Of a stretch of DNA of 15,703 nucleotides, positions 1-5,659 are shown piece by piece. The position numbers and the translations under genes are program-made. The stretch lies in NCBI GenBank assembly GCA_000433095.1, contig HF991446.1, forward strand, positions 1-15,703, in the 5' to 3' direction. The notes below the pieces were generated by a model. It did not search any database, was not told the origin of the DNA, and saw only the letters and a list, made by a program, of their open reading frames with translations. Within the stretch, counting starts at the first letter, position 1; each line of letters begins with the position of its first letter. Source of the DNA: Clostridium sp. CAG:967. GTDB lineage: Bacteria; Cyanobacteriota; Vampirovibrionia; Gastranaerophilales; Gastranaerophilaceae.

Positions 1-117
1 GTTTTCCTGCGGGCAAGTCTTTTAAAAGTCCTCTAACCCTCGTGCCTACATCATTCGTATGAGATTTGGATTATATATAAAAGTTTTGTTTATTGGTGCC
101 GTATAAAAAGTTATAGA

Positions 118-142
118 TATGAAAAACATTATGTTTTTCATA
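118..142 (-). repeat. Perfect 12-bp inverted repeat, possible prs terminator
   Basis: Two perfectly complementary 12-base arms (TATGAAAAACAT and ATGTTTTTCATA) flank one base. On the minus strand it lies downstream of the prs stop and is followed by a weakly T-rich stretch, so it could end the prs transcript. The stem is almost all A/T, so a terminator role is uncertain. Confidence 0.4.
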
Positions 143-161
143 CCTCCTCCCCAAGTCTGGT

Positions 162-193
162 AGCCGTTCTTCAAAAAGAATGGCTTTTTTTTT
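162..193 (+). terminator. Rho-independent terminator of an off-window plus-strand transcript
   Basis: AGCCGTTCTT and AAGAATGGCT pair over ten positions with one G-T wobble across a four-base loop, and nine T follow. The T run is on the plus strand only, so it ends a transcript arriving from the left edge and converging on prs. Bases 1-117 contain no gene I can support. Confidence 0.75.
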
Positions 194-209
194 CGACAAA
201 GTGTTCTTC

Positions 210-1223
210 TTATTGAACCTGCATTTCCTTTTCAAATCCGAACAAAGAACTTACCGATTCATCATCATGAATTCTTGCAATAGCTGCACCAAGGAGCGGT
301 GCTACGGAAAGCTGTCTGATATTTGAAGGCATTTTTTCCATATCAAGAGGAATTGTATTTGTTACAATACATTCTTTGATAGGCGCATTAGCAAGTCTCT
401 CGATTGCAGGACCTGAAAATACAGGGTGAACTGCACAAACGTAAACGTCTTTTGCACCTTCTCTTTTCAATAATTTAGATGCTTCACATATTGTTCCGGC
501 TGTGTCAATCATATCATCGAACATTACACAAATTTTATCTTTTACTTCCCCTATAACATGTGATGCTATTGCTTCATTATGTTTGTCACGTCGTTTATCA
601 ATAATTGCTAGCGAGCAGCCTATTGATTTTGCGAAATGTCTTGTCCTTTGAACTCCGCCTGTATCAGGGCTTACAGCAACTATATCATCAGGATTTATGT
701 TCAAACTGGTTATGTAATCAACAAGGATTGGTGTTGCAAAAATGTGGTCTACAAGAATATTAAAGAAACCTTGAATTTGACCTGTGTGTAAATCCATTGC
801 AAGAACTCTGTCTGCTCCTGCAGTTGTTAATAAATCAGCTACAAGTTTAGCGGTAATAGCTTCTCTGCCTGAAGTTTTTCTGTCCTGTCTGGCATATCCG
901 TAATAAGGTATTACTGCTGTAATCGTTTTTGCACTTGCACGTTTGAAAGCATCTATAATGATAAGAAGTTCCATTAAGTTTTCATTAACAGGGTTGCATA
1001 AAGGCTGAATAATAAAAACATCATCCCCTCTGACACTTTCTTTAACCTGAACATAAATTTCTCCGTCAGCAAAGTTTTTAACAACCATAGGACCGATAGA
1101 AGTTCCTAAATAATCAGCAATCTCCTGTGCTAATTTTGGATTAGAACGTCCTGCAAAAAGTTTAATATCATGTGTAGGATTGATAGTACGTTCTAATTGA
1201 GGGAAAGTCATTTCTGCAACCAT
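210..1223 (-). CDS. prs: Ribose-phosphate pyrophosphokinase
   Basis: Transfers pyrophosphate from ATP to ribose 5-phosphate to make PRPP, the precursor for nucleotides, NAD, histidine and tryptophan; cytoplasmic. Visible landmarks are FADGE near residue 51, the flexible-loop motif RQDRK near 112-116, the DLHTGQIQGFF segment, SPDTGGVQRTR, and the PRPP-binding loop DDMIDTAGT near 236-244. The start at 1223 gives 337 aa and has AAGGA about eight bases upstream; an in-frame ATG at 1259 would add 12 residues but has no such site. Slightly longer than the usual 310-320 aa, mostly through a short N-terminal extension. It has its own promoter and converges with a transcript from the left. Family assignment is secure. 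Confidence 0.97.
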   Translation of the reverse strand: MVAEMTFPQLERTINPTHDIKLFAGRSNPKLAQEIADYLGTSIGPMVVKNFADGEIYVQVKESVRGDDVFIIQPLCNPVNENLMELLIIIDAFKRASAKTITAVIPYYGYARQDRKTSGREAITAKLVADLLTTAGADRVLAMDLHTGQIQGFFNILVDHIFATPILVDYITSLNINPDDIVAVSPDTGGVQRTRHFAKSIGCSLAIIDKRRDKHNEAIASHVIGEVKDKICVMFDDMIDTAGTICEASKLLKREGAKDVYVCAVHPVFSGPAIERLANAPIKECIVTNTIPLDMEKMPSNIRQLSVAPLLGAAIARIHDDESVSSLFGFEKEMQVQ

Positions 1224-1264
1224 TATATTTCCTTTCAAAATTCTTGATTCCAAATGCATGAAAT

Positions 1265-1293
1265 ATTATACGCTTATTGAGGTTTAACCTCAA
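1265..1293 (-). promoter_or_regulatory. prs promoter with palindromic operator
   Basis: On the minus strand TTGAGG (1288-1293), a 17-base spacer and TATAAT (1265-1270) lie about 40 bases before the prs start. The -35 element is one arm of a perfect 8-1-8 palindrome, TTGAGGTTTAACCTCAA, at 1277-1293. A dimeric repressor bound there would block polymerase. Promoter seen directly; the operator role is inferred. Confidence 0.7.
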
Positions 1294-1377
1294 CATTTTC
1301 TTAAGTAATATTACTAAAATAAGAACATAAGAAATTTTGCTATCTTTGAAAAACCATGTGAAAATTCTATCACAAAT

Positions 1378-1641
1378 TTATTTATCAATCATTGAAAAAT
1401 CGGACGGCAGTTTTTCTTCAATAAGTTTTATGAATTCATGTGGTTTTATTTCCAAAGCTTCAGCTAATTTAAAAATAGTAGTTAACTGCGGATCTTTTAA
1501 TCCTCTTTCGATTGTACTTAAAATCGAAACCGATATATCATTTTCGCAGGATAATAAAAACTGACTTTTATCTCTTCGTAGTTCTTTTGTTATTACAGCT
1601 AGAGCTTCAAGTATTTTTTGTTTGTTTTCATTAATTTGCAT
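1378..1641 (-). CDS. Small XRE-family HTH regulator
   Basis: 87-aa protein; residues about 20-75 read as a Cro/cI helix-turn-helix: 'KSQFLLSCENDISVSIL' as the helix-turn-helix core, 'STIERGLKDPQ' as the following turn, then 'TTIFKLAEALEIKPHEFI', the usual closing helices. It is a stand-alone DNA-binding domain without a sensor or peptidase domain. The start at 1641 has no Shine-Dalgarno sequence. It lies upstream of prs on the same strand, 154 bases away, and is divergent from the HAD gene, so it might act on the intervening spacer or on the prs operator. Target unknown. Confidence 0.8.
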   Translation of the reverse strand: MQINENKQKILEALAVITKELRRDKSQFLLSCENDISVSILSTIERGLKDPQLTTIFKLAEALEIKPHEFIKLIEEKLPSDFSMIDK

Positions 1642-1708
1642 TTATATATTTTACATGTATAGTATAAATATCGCTTTCGTGAACGTGATAGGAATTAAGG
1701 TTTATTCA

Positions 1709-2059
1709 ATGAGTTATATAAAAAAGACAATATTATTGGATTTGGATGGTGTAATTAATGAATATACAGAAGGTTTTCGTCAAGATTATATCCCTCCCGT
1801 CAAAAATGGTGCAGAAAATTTTCTCATAAATTTATCTCAAAAATTTAAAATAAAATTGTTCACAACAAGAGAACACAGTATGGTTAAAACGTGGTTAATA
1901 TCAAACGGCTTAGACAAATATTTTTCGGGCATAACCAATATCAAAGAGCTTTGCTGGCTAATAATAGATGACAGATGTATAAGGTTTAACGGTGATTATG
2001 ACGAACTGTTTTCTGATATAGTAAATTTTCAAGTCTGGCACGAAAAAAAAGAACACTAA
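1709..2059 (+). CDS. Short HAD-superfamily phosphatase
   Basis: 116-aa soluble protein with the core haloacid-dehalogenase motifs: motif I DLDGV at residues 11-15 (nucleophile Asp11, acid/base Asp13), motif II Thr in KLFTTRE near 50-56, and motif IV IIDDR near 88-92. The cap is tiny or absent (C0 type), which usually means a macromolecular or phospho-sugar substrate, but none can be assigned. The start at 1709 has TAAGG eight bases upstream; the in-frame ORF could begin at 1622 but the extra hydrophobic residues overlap the divergent regulator and are unlikely to be translated. Followed by a strong terminator, so probably monocistronic. Confidence 0.8.
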   Translation: MSYIKKTILLDLDGVINEYTEGFRQDYIPPVKNGAENFLINLSQKFKIKLFTTREHSMVKTWLISNGLDKYFSGITNIKELCWLIIDDRCIRFNGDYDELFSDIVNFQVWHEKKEH

Positions 2060-2086
2060 CCCAATTAATTCCAATGGAAATTTAAA

Positions 2087-2113
2087 GGCAGGAGTAAATC
2101 CTGCCGTTTTTTT
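2087..2113 (+). terminator. Rho-independent terminator of the HAD gene
   Basis: GGCAGGA, a five-base loop, TCCTGCC, then G and seven T. Perfect seven-bp stem 27 bases after the HAD stop codon. Confidence 0.93.
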
Positions 2114-2352
2114 GTTTTTTTAATAAAACCTTCATTATAAGCTTTCATAACTTATTTTTTTGAGTTTTTATGGATATCTTCAGTGTATAAAAATAATCTT
2201 GATACGGATATGTTTAAATTTTTAAGAATGTTTATAAGGTTTGGATAATTGGGAAATGTAATAACAGTTTCAAAACCAGAAACTGATTATATAGATATGT
2301 TAGCCTTTTATCTCTAAGTTTTTTGCCTGATTTCTTTTTTAAATTTATTATC
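2114..2352. other. Gene-poor AT-rich spacer, possible relic
   Basis: No intact gene is supported. In one plus-strand frame, short stretches (from about 2183 to 2319) read like degraded protein with an internal stop near 2246, including VITVSKPETDYIDMLAFYL; this may be a decayed gene or chance. The minus strand carries the read-through extension of module B. Confidence 0.25.
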
Positions 2353-2381
2353 TTGACAAAAAACACAAAATCGGAAATAAT
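2353..2381 (+). promoter_or_regulatory. Antisense promoter of module B
   Basis: Perfect TTGACA (2353-2358), 17-base spacer, AATAAT (2376-2381), giving a start near 2388, exactly where the ATAGGG arm of the module hairpin begins. Modules A and C have a promoter at the equivalent place. Confidence 0.75.
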
Positions 2382-2387
2382 AATTAC

Positions 2388-2443
2388 ATAGGGGCAAGCT
2401 CCCAACAATTGGTTCTTGCTGAGAGTTTGACTTAGTACCCTAT
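2388..2443 (-). terminator. Compound hairpin ending the module B sense mRNA
   Basis: Outer stem ATAGGG/CCCTAT (2438-2443 with 2388-2393 read on the minus strand). Inner ten-bp stem uses 2416-2425 and 2399-2408 with a seven-base loop. Two wobbles pair only in the minus-strand RNA and would be mismatches on the other strand. The following sequence is moderately T-rich. Confidence 0.6.
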
Positions 2444-2497
2444 AAGAAAAGATAAATGAAATTAAAAGTGCTATCAGTACCTTGATGGCACTTTTTA
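2388..2497 (+). ncRNA. Putative antisense (antitoxin) RNA, module B
   Basis: About 110 nt, predicted from the promoter at 2353-2381 to an intrinsic terminator made by AAAAGTGC (2464-2471), T, ATC and GAT (2484-2486), G, GCACTTTT (2488-2495) with a T run to 2496. It is fully complementary to the 3' two-thirds of the module B peptide gene and its terminator. The T2472-G2487 wobble pairs in this RNA but is a C-A mismatch in the sense mRNA, which points to selection on this strand. Not recognised as a known RNA family. Confidence 0.6.
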
Positions 2498-2513
2498 TTA
2501 TTTGCCTTTTCAT
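2440..2513 (-). pseudogene. Module B hydrophobic peptide gene, frameshifted
   Basis: Begins MKRQIIKSAIKVLIALL, clearly a sister of the 24-aa peptides of modules A and C, with a GGAAAGGAGGTG Shine-Dalgarno. From ATG to the TAG at the base of the terminator hairpin it is 74 nt instead of 75, so the stop is out of frame and the reading frame runs on to 2232 (93 aa) through the terminator and antisense promoter. The lost base lies in the last third, at about 2440-2462. Either a decayed copy or one making an extended product. The first seven codons match module A at 20 of 21 bases, so the shift is probably recent. Confidence 0.65.
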
Positions 2514-2519
2514 TTTCCC

Positions 2520-2580
2520 ACCTCCTTTCCGCCATTCTTAGTACAATATGTGTGCGGCGGGAGGTAAGCGGTACTACCCT
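2520..2580 (-). promoter_or_regulatory. Structured leader of module B with anti-SD
   Basis: Leader from the predicted start at 2580. ACCTC and CCGCC (2565-2556) can pair with GGCGG (2533-2529) and GAGGT (2524-2520), hiding the ribosome binding site, with AAAG bulged. A competing 5' hairpin GGTAG/TTACC (2574-2578 with 2563-2567) uses part of the same anti-SD. Equivalent helices with different bases occur in modules A and C. Confidence 0.65.
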
Positions 2581-2587
2581 GCAATCT

Positions 2588-2615
2588 ATTATATAATAAA
2601 AATTAAAAAATGAAA
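2588..2615 (-). promoter_or_regulatory. Sense promoter of module B
   Basis: TTTCAT (2610-2615), 16-base spacer, TATAAT (2588-2593), start about 2580. The 19 bases AAATATTATTAAAATATAT at 2613-2631 recur exactly at 9052-9070 in front of module C. Confidence 0.7.
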
Positions 2616-2649
2616 TATTATTAAAATATATAAAATTATAAAAAAGTGC

Positions 2650-2678
2650 TTGATTTTCAAAATTGTTCATGCTACATT
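2650..2678 (+). promoter_or_regulatory. Possible tRNA-Ile promoter
   Basis: TTGATT (2650-2655), 17-base spacer, TACATT (2673-2678). A closer TATAAT at 2697-2702 would start transcription inside the tRNA, so this weaker pair is preferred. Confidence 0.4.
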
Positions 2679-2704
2679 TAATTTTGCTGACAAAAATATA
2701 ATGC

Positions 2705-2778
<74 letters not shown>

Positions 2779-2781
2779 TAT

Positions 2782-2816
2782 AAAAAAGAGGTAAGGTTAT
2801 ACTTTACCTCTTTTTT
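2782..2816 (+). terminator. Terminator of the tRNA transcript
   Basis: GAGGTAA (2788-2794) pairs with TTACCTC (2804-2810), extended by A-T pairs, followed by six T. It begins three bases after the tRNA end. Confidence 0.9.
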
Positions 2817-2876
2817 ATTTTTGCAGTCAGTTGACAGAGAAGTACACAAATATTTGTAACATTTTGTGTATTTAAA

Positions 2877-2893
2877 TTTGTTATTATAACAAA
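2877..2893. promoter_or_regulatory. Palindrome upstream of the 166-aa gene
   Basis: TTTGTTAT-T-ATAACAAA is a perfect 8-1-8 palindrome. It lies upstream of a TACAAT -10 candidate at 2912-2917, in the -35 region, so a repressor could bind here. Regulatory role inferred. Confidence 0.4.
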
Positions 2894-2944
2894 AAAATTT
2901 TTTATATATTTTACAATAGCAAACTAAATATAAGGAATATATTA

Positions 2945-3445
2945 ATGTTAAAAATTAAACCTTTTAGGGATAAACATTTAGAACTATTATTTCAAAAACC
3001 AAAAACAAGTTTTGTCAGACCCACACTTAGAGAAACAAATATTGTAGAAAAAATTAACAATCCGGATGGTGCTAAGCGTATATATAGAACATCACAACCT
3101 AAAAAAGGTTTTTTCAAAAGAGCTAAAGAATTTATACGTTATATAGATTTTAATATAGATAAAGGTATTACTAAAAAATCTGAATTTTCAGCTGTTGATA
3201 ACAGAGGATCTGTTTGTTCTGTAAATATTATAGAAAGAGATGATGGTTCATTCTCTTTTGCTTCAAAATTAAACAGAAAAGACGGTAATATCATAAGACG
3301 TCATTGGGATTGCTTTAAGGATAGAAGCATAGAACCGATAGAAATGCCTGATGCTTTAACACAAGCTAATATTAATATGATTGAGAAACATCTGGATGAT
3401 TTTCGAAACAAAATATTTCCACCGGATGAGCCTGTAATGTTCTAG
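2945..3445 (+). CDS. Hypothetical protein, 166 aa
   Basis: I do not recognise this protein. It is soluble, with a basic N-terminal half (for example KKGFFKRAKEFIRY near residues 53-66) and a more acidic C-terminal half ending in DDFRNKIFPPDEPVMF. The middle, around residues 80-115, contains SVCSVNIIERDDGSFSFAS, which reads like a beta hairpin. There is no signal peptide or membrane segment. ATG at 2945 has AAGGA eight bases upstream. It has its own terminator at 3467-3502, so it is likely monocistronic. Short stand-alone basic proteins of this sort are common in gut Melainabacteria genomes, but no function can be given. Confidence 0.7.
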   Translation: MLKIKPFRDKHLELLFQKPKTSFVRPTLRETNIVEKINNPDGAKRIYRTSQPKKGFFKRAKEFIRYIDFNIDKGITKKSEFSAVDNRGSVCSVNIIERDDGSFSFASKLNRKDGNIIRRHWDCFKDRSIEPIEMPDALTQANINMIEKHLDDFRNKIFPPDEPVMF

Positions 3446-3466
3446 CTTGTTTATTAAAACTCATAT

Positions 3467-3502
3467 AAAAGGAATTATGACATTTGTTATAATTCTTTTT
3501 TT
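3467..3502 (+). terminator. Terminator of the 166-aa gene
   Basis: GAATTAT (3472-3478) pairs with ATAATTC (3489-3495), then seven T. Located 22 bases after the stop codon. Confidence 0.85.
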
Positions 3503-3586
3503 ATTTATTACAAAAAGTTACAATCATTAAAGTTTTTGAAATTCAGTGCCGTAATTATCCTTAGTATATATATATTAAGGAGTACT

Positions 3587-4498
3587 ATGAGTTTAGCAAT
3601 AGATTCTAATCTTGAATATTTAAGATTGAAACTCGGAATTAGTTCTGTTACTTTTCAGGAAAAATATTCTAATCTCTCGATTGAGGAAATTGTTGAAGCA
3701 GAAGCAGCTTCAGGAAACCAGAATGCTATTGCACTTGCTCAGGAAATTTTAACAAATACTGCTCTTGTTATTGAACTTTTTAACCTTGCAGATGAAAATA
3801 ACAAGTATATGATTTTGAGAGAAATGTCTGCTCAGCAACTGGAAGTTTTCTTACCTGAAATGGATGAAAAAGACTTGCATCAAGGGCTGTTTTTCTTCAC
3901 TCAGGATAAGCTGATGAAAATGCTTGAAAATCTTCCCTCCGAACAGCTTGTTAATACGGCTTTTGAACTTTTTTCAAAGGAAGAAATTGTTCAGTTGATG
4001 CCCGATGACCAATTAAATCAGTTTTTGACAAGTACTGATATTGATAAGAATAAAATTTTAAAACATATGCAGTCCATCCCGCCGGAATACATTGCACAGG
4101 TACTGGAGCAGATTACAGGCGAACCTGCACAGAATTTAAACAGTATTGACCTTACAAAACAAATAGGTCAGCTTAATCCACTTGAATATCAGGATGCTTT
4201 AATGGCTTTTCAGCCTACGCAAAAACAGCAGCTGGTTTTATCTCTTGGAAAAGAGCACGAAGAATGGTTCCAGTTATTCGATAATCACGCTTACACAACT
4301 GTTATGAACCGTGAAAAACAGCAGCCGGAAATCGTAAAAGCTATGTCAGTAATTGAACCTGAATATATTCAGGAAATGATAAAAGAGCTGCCTAATGATT
4401 TATTATCAATTGTAATCACACAAATGGATACAGAGCAGTTTGCTGAAATTTTAATGGATAGATATCCGGATCTTCTGGCAGAAATCATAATGAAGTAA
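3587..4498 (+). CDS. MgtE-N/FliG-like helical repeat protein
   Basis: 303-aa acidic, all-helical protein without a signal peptide or transmembrane segment. From about residue 75 on it repeats short helix pairs such as LEVFLPEMDEKDLHQGL, LENLPSEQLVNTAFELF and MKELPNDLL-type units, with the 'LP.E.L...L' periodicity of MgtE intracellular N domains and of FliG middle domains. No MgtE channel or flagellar gene is nearby, so it is probably a soluble scaffold. The start at 3587 is chosen because TTAAGGAG sits just before it; the frame is open from a TTG at 3536, but those 17 residues lack a ribosome site. Its stop codon abuts that of the convergent XRE gene with no terminator between. Confidence 0.65.
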   Translation: MSLAIDSNLEYLRLKLGISSVTFQEKYSNLSIEEIVEAEAASGNQNAIALAQEILTNTALVIELFNLADENNKYMILREMSAQQLEVFLPEMDEKDLHQGLFFFTQDKLMKMLENLPSEQLVNTAFELFSKEEIVQLMPDDQLNQFLTSTDIDKNKILKHMQSIPPEYIAQVLEQITGEPAQNLNSIDLTKQIGQLNPLEYQDALMAFQPTQKQQLVLSLGKEHEEWFQLFDNHAYTTVMNREKQQPEIVKAMSVIEPEYIQEMIKELPNDLLSIVITQMDTEQFAEILMDRYPDLLAEIIMK

Positions 4499-4717
4499 TT
4501 AAAACCTTAAAAGGTTGTGGATATCTGTATCAAGATAGTTTGCCAGAGATGTAATCTTTGCCAGTGACATGTTTTGTATGCCACGTTCAATCCTGCTGAT
4601 ATATTCACGGTTTACTCCCATTTTTTCCGAAAGAGTCTCTTGTGAGTAGCCTTTGCGTATTCTCTCAGCTTTGACGTTTCTGCCGAACTGTTTTAATATT
4701 TCAGATTGATTATACAT
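4499..4717 (-). CDS. Minimal XRE-family HTH regulator
   Basis: 72 aa, essentially only a Cro/cI helix-turn-helix: FGRNVKAERIRKGYSQETLS, then KMGVNREYISRIERGIQNMS and a closing SLANYLDTDIHNLL. Recognition helix near residues 37-46. Convergent with the preceding gene, stop codons directly adjacent, and divergent from the LuxR-type gene with which it shares a 90-bp intergenic region. It may regulate that consensus promoter. No Shine-Dalgarno is evident before the ATG at 4717. Confidence 0.9.
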   Translation of the reverse strand: MYNQSEILKQFGRNVKAERIRKGYSQETLSEKMGVNREYISRIERGIQNMSLAKITSLANYLDTDIHNLLRF

Positions 4718-4738
4718 ACTTTTTTTATTTTCTCATTG

Positions 4739-4767
4739 TTGACAAATTTTTGCGTGTACCTTATAAT
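4739..4767 (+). promoter_or_regulatory. Consensus sigma70 promoter for the LuxR-type gene
   Basis: TTGACA (4739-4744), exactly 17 bases, TATAAT (4762-4767): a perfect consensus match. TTGTTGACAA around the -35 is itself a near-palindrome. Such a strong promoter before a small regulator suggests repression. Confidence 0.9.
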
Positions 4768-4779
4768 TATCCTTGAGGG

Positions 4780-4793
4780 ATACTTATAAGTAT
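4780..4793. promoter_or_regulatory. 14-bp perfect palindrome at the transcript start
   Basis: ATACTTATAAGTAT is a perfect palindrome beginning about six bases after the predicted start site and ending before the start codon. A likely operator for the LuxR-type protein or the divergent XRE protein. Confidence 0.5.
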
Positions 4794-4805
4794 TTATGGT
4801 TAGTG

Positions 4806-5036
4806 ATGGTTATAAAAGATATTTCAAAAGAATTTAGTAATAGGGAACGTAAAATACTTTATTTAATTGCCATTGGAAATTCAAATAAGAAAATAGCTTC
4901 AAAATTATTTATCAGTCATAACACAGTGAAAGTTCTGGTAAAGAAAATTGTTGCTAAATTAGGTGCAGTAAATAGAACTAATGCTGTATATCTGGCTTAT
5001 AAAAATGATTTAATTTCTGATGATGATAAAGATTAA
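4806..5036 (+). CDS. Stand-alone LuxR/GerE-type HTH protein
   Basis: 76 aa. Residues about 6-70 match the GerE DNA-binding domain: FSNRERKILYLIAIGNSNKK, IASKLFISHNTVKVLVKKI, VAKLGAVNRTNAVYLAYKND. There is no receiver or autoinducer domain, so it is a bare DNA-binding module like GerE itself. ATG 4806 is the preferred start; GTG 4803 and TTG 4773 are in frame, the latter placed at the predicted transcript start. No clear Shine-Dalgarno precedes 4806. Its stop and that of convergent cinA overlap in the sequence TTAA, with no terminator. Target unknown. Confidence 0.88.
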   Translation: MVIKDISKEFSNRERKILYLIAIGNSNKKIASKLFISHNTVKVLVKKIVAKLGAVNRTNAVYLAYKNDLISDDDKD

Positions 5037-5557
5037 ATATTGTTCAATTTTTCTAAGACAAGTTTTAGAGCTTCTTCCGAGAACAAAAACTTCATGTTTT
5101 TTCTTGTATAATTCGGATTTAGTTCAACTTTTTTGACGGTTATATTTCCATTGTAACCGCAAGCAGCATACATTAATCCGACAGGCTGGCATTCATCGCT
5201 CGTAGGGCCGGCAACTCCTGTTGTACATATTGCAACATCGCAGTCTGTGATTTTAAATAGTCCTTCTGCCATTTCACGTGCACACTCTTCGCTGATTGCT
5301 CCGTACTTATCTAAAGTTTCTTGTGAAACCCCCAGGATTTTGTTCTTTGCTTCTTTTGAATAAGTTACGAAATTTGCCTCAATAAAATTTGAGCTGCCTG
5401 CTATATCAGTTAATCTTGAGCTTACAAGTCCGCCTGTACAGGATTCTGCCGAAGCGATTTTTAGCTTATTTCTTGTAAGTACTCTTGCTGCTTTGTCAGG
5501 AGCTTTTGAAATGAGGCATAAAATAAAAGCTTTTAAATTAATCAACGCTTGTGTCAT
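5033..5557 (-). CDS. pncC: Stand-alone CinA C-terminal domain (NMN amidohydrolase)
   Basis: 174 aa. Deamidates nicotinamide mononucleotide to nicotinic acid mononucleotide in pyridine-nucleotide recycling. Family landmarks: SAESCTGGLVSSRLTDIAGSS from residue 37, FVTYSKEAKNKILGVS, GAISEECAREMAEG, and CTTGVAGPT. The N-terminal molybdopterin-binding-like COG1058 domain of full-length CinA is absent. ATG at 5557 is preferred; TTG 5593 would put the start inside the -35 box. There is no Shine-Dalgarno, and the -10 ends seven bases before the ATG, so the mRNA may be leaderless. Convergent overlap with the LuxR-type gene. Confidence 0.9.
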   Translation of the reverse strand: MTQALINLKAFILCLISKAPDKAARVLTRNKLKIASAESCTGGLVSSRLTDIAGSSNFIEANFVTYSKEAKNKILGVSQETLDKYGAISEECAREMAEGLFKITDCDVAICTTGVAGPTSDECQPVGLMYAACGYNGNITVKKVELNPNYTRKNMKFLFSEEALKLVLEKLNNI

Positions 5558-5564
5558 AAATTTA

Positions 5565-5593
5565 TATATTGACCCAAAAAATAATTTTGTCAA
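5565..5593 (-). promoter_or_regulatory. cinA promoter, apparently leaderless
   Basis: TTGACA (5588-5593), 17-base spacer, AATATA (5565-5570). The predicted start is at or one base before the ATG at 5557. Confidence 0.6.
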
Positions 5594-5659
5594 TAATTCT
5601 TTACATGCATTTTGGATTATTATGTAATATCATGTTTTTTAGAAAAGTAAGGAAAAGGC

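Noticed and set aside
1..117. Possible structured RNA or partial module at the left edge (minus-strand GAGGGTTAGAGG and a TATAAT-like box)
   Set aside because: Only a weak resemblance to the module leader; no known RNA family fold could be matched, and the sequence is cut by the window edge.
46..141. Minus-strand 31-codon ORF (MKNIMFFISI...) next to GGGGAGGAGG, considered as a fourth toxin-like module
   Set aside because: The SD-like run is only one base from the ATG, there is no M-x-R-x-I-I-K motif, no matching leader, and no antisense promoter. The ATG is part of a palindrome.
2440..2670. 76-aa minus-strand ORF across module B
   Set aside because: It lies in another frame over the promoter and leader of module B, with no ribosome site or homology.
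2697..2702. TATAAT directly before the tRNA as its promoter
   Set aside because: It ends two bases before the tRNA, so transcription would begin inside the acceptor stem.
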